Assembly (NCBI GenBank): GCA_030834695.1
Contig: JAUQXK010000047.1
Location: 1-58,378 of the forward strand
DNA from: Desulfobacterales bacterium
GTDB taxonomy: Bacteria > Desulfobacterota > Desulfobacteria > Desulfobacterales > SpSt-501
Length of the DNA: 58,378 nt
Direction: 5' to 3'
Made by a program: the position numbers and the translations under genes
Shown: positions 57,334 to 58,378 of the stretch, one piece after another
Layout: the number at the start of each line of letters is the position of its first letter
Position numbering within the stretch: position 1 is the stretch's first letter
Notes under the pieces: generated by a model
What the model was told of the DNA's origin: nothing
Databases searched by the model: none
What the model saw: the letters and a program-made list of their open reading frames with translations, nothing else

Positions 57334-58089
57334 TTACTCCGATCCGTAAAGCCGGCCGAGGAAGTAATTCATCTGCATGTACCACCACGGCCAGTCGTGG
57401 TTGACATCGTCGCCCCAGAAGTCCACCCAGGCCGGGATCGATTTCGTGCGGAAGCAGTGATCCAGGGCACGGGTGTCATCGATGGCCTCCTGCTCCCAGG
57501 CGCCCCGCCCCACGCAGACAATGATGCGGCTGTTGCGGTACCGGTCCAGGAACCAGGGGTCGGAAAGCCCCGGCAGATAGGCGAGCGGCGAGTTGAAATA
57601 GACCGCCGGGAGGTCCTCAGCGCTGAGACCGAACTCCGGCCGGTCCAGCCGGTACAGGCCGGAGAGGGCCACGGTGCCCTCGCAGGCATCCGGGTGCTTC
57701 AGGAAGAAGTTTACCGCGTGGTAGGCCCCCATGCTGCAGCCGGTGGCCATGACCCGCTCCGCGGGCTGGCGGCAGTGCTGGCGGATAAAGGGGATCACTT
57801 CCTGCGCCACATAGCCGTCGTAGGCTTCGTGCCGGGCGTTGCGTTCCGCCGGCGAGATGCCCCAGTGGTACCAGGATTCGCTGTCCACGCTGTCGACCGC
57901 GAACAGCTTGATCTTGCCCGAGTCGATGAAGTCCGCGATCGCCGCGACCATTCCCATGCCTTCGAAATCGAAGTAGCGGCCCCGCGAGCAGGGGAAAACC
58001 AGGAAGGGCCTGCCCCAATGCCCGTAAATCTTGATTTCCATGTCGCGGTTCAAACATGGACTCCACCAGCGGTGCTGTTCGATGTGCAT
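57334..58089 (-). CDS. Alpha/beta-fold esterase (esterase D family)
   Basis: A 251-residue cytoplasmic alpha/beta hydrolase. The nucleophile is Ser in GCSMGAYHAV, the family nucleophile elbow, and the C-terminal His in DDVNHDWPWW fits the catalytic triad. The N-terminus has MHIEQHRWWSPCLNRDMEI, as in esterase-family proteins found next to ATP-grasp-type genes in other bacteria (recalled, not checked here). ATG 58089 has AGAGG upstream. The substrate is unknown. Confidence 0.88.
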   Translation of the reverse strand: MHIEQHRWWSPCLNRDMEIKIYGHWGRPFLVFPCSRGRYFDFEGMGMVAAIADFIDSGKIKLFAVDSVDSESWYHWGISPAERNARHEAYDGYVAQEVIPFIRQHCRQPAERVMATGCSMGAYHAVNFFLKHPDACEGTVALSGLYRLDRPEFGLSAEDLPAVYFNSPLAYLPGLSDPWFLDRYRNSRIIVCVGRGAWEQEAIDDTRALDHCFRTKSIPAWVDFWGDDVNHDWPWWYMQMNYFLGRLYGSE

Positions 58090-58142
58090 ATCCGATTCCT
58101 CTTGGGCCGCGCCGCGGCCGATGCCGACGGCAGGGGGTTATG

Positions 58143-58280
58143 AACGGTCTCATCATTGTCTTTACGCCGTCGTTCCGGCGCGCTGTTAGCCGAAATCCAG
58201 TGAATTCGACCCGTTCTGGATGCCCCCGTATCGTGGCATGGGGCAGGCGCATCACGTCCGGCATGACGGTGCTATTTCGG
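58143..58280 (-). repeat. Dispersed 138-bp repeat, copy B (reverse orientation)
   Basis: Contains AACGGTCTCATCATTGTC, TCTGGATGCC and ATGACGGTGCTATTTCG; reverse-complemented it matches copy A at 40853-40990 in most positions, with a diverged middle. It lies between the esterase start and the next gene. Confidence 0.75.
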
Positions 58281-58285
58281 GACGA

Positions 58286-58378
58286 TTAATCAGACGGGCG
58301 GTGGTGGATGAAGCGCACCACTTCCATCACCTGGTCCAGGCTGCCCGATCGGAAGATGTAACCCACATCCCCCAGGGC
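58286..58378 (-). CDS. C-terminal fragment of an unidentified protein
   Basis: Only the last 30 codons and the TAA stop (58286-58288) are present; the gene continues past the window end. The visible end GDVGYIFRSGSLDQVMEVVR is followed by FIHHRPSD. It cannot be identified; it may be co-transcribed with the esterase. Confidence 0.5.
   Translation of the reverse strand, partial: ALGDVGYIFRSGSLDQVMEVVRFIHHRPSD

Overview
The window is a GC-rich, almost fully coding bacterial chromosome segment with 50 supported genes (two cut by the window ends), no tRNA, rRNA, CRISPR array or transposase. Gene content suggests an anaerobic member of the Desulfobacterota (former Deltaproteobacteria), probably related to the sulfate-reducing or organic-acid-oxidising Desulfobacterales: a Dld-II/LutABC lactate oxidation locus, several TRAP transporters, two dipeptide ABC transporters, tandem universal stress proteins, a selenocysteine-containing redoxin and many intergenic REP/MITE-like repeats. 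This assignment is inference from gene families; no marker gene is present.

Layout. 1-8.1 kb (all minus): a FadR-type regulator followed by a TRAP transporter (dctP, dctQ, dctM), a membrane-embedded spermidine-synthase-like protein, an iron alcohol dehydrogenase and the start of a CoA-acylating aldehyde dehydrogenase. 8.4-21.7 kb (all minus): lutA, lutB, lutC, a D-lactate dehydrogenase with FAD, Fe-S and CCG domains, an MFS transporter, a second TRAP transporter, a GlcD-type flavoprotein, a 3-hydroxyisobutyrate dehydrogenase-family enzyme and a small lipoprotein; together a hydroxy-acid uptake and oxidation region. 21.8-23.5 kb (plus): two universal stress proteins separated by a 125-bp inverted-repeat element. 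23.6-30.8 kb (minus): M20 peptidase plus dppABCDF. 30.8-37.7 kb (minus): a signalling block (USP, response regulator, receiver-PAS-histidine kinase, Rossmann-PAS-GAF-PAS-histidine kinase) and an NhaD-type antiporter. 38.0-39.2 kb (plus): an exported selenoprotein redoxin (in-frame TGA in a UPHC motif with a hairpin just downstream) and an exported peroxiredoxin. 39.3-40.8 kb (minus): a PA2779-family protein and a metallo-beta-lactamase-fold hydrolase. 41.3-50.4 kb (plus): a very large M14-type peptidase and a second dppABCDF operon. 50.5-51.9 kb (minus): an orphan TAXI-type binding protein and a small membrane protein. 52.5-57.3 kb (plus): periplasmic cache protein, chemoreceptor, thioesterase, a 33-residue Lys-rich protein and a DUF3568-OmpA lipoprotein. 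57.3-58.4 kb (minus): an esterase and the end of an unidentified gene.

How the genes work together: the left half imports and oxidises small hydroxy or keto acids (lactate is best supported), feeding electrons through Fe-S flavoproteins. The middle and right carry two separate peptide importers, each preceded by its own peptidase (M20 on one strand, M14 on the other), consistent with scavenging of peptides. The central block couples sensing to ion homeostasis and exported thiol/selenol redox chemistry.

The most notable items are the selenoprotein, the Rossmann-fused histidine kinase, the 1103-residue M14 protein, and a layered set of intergenic repeats (REP pairs, a composite element built around them, a 125-bp MITE-like hairpin and a 138-bp dispersed repeat in two copies). 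Start sites were chosen from visible Shine-Dalgarno sequences and family alignments by eye; no database search was run.
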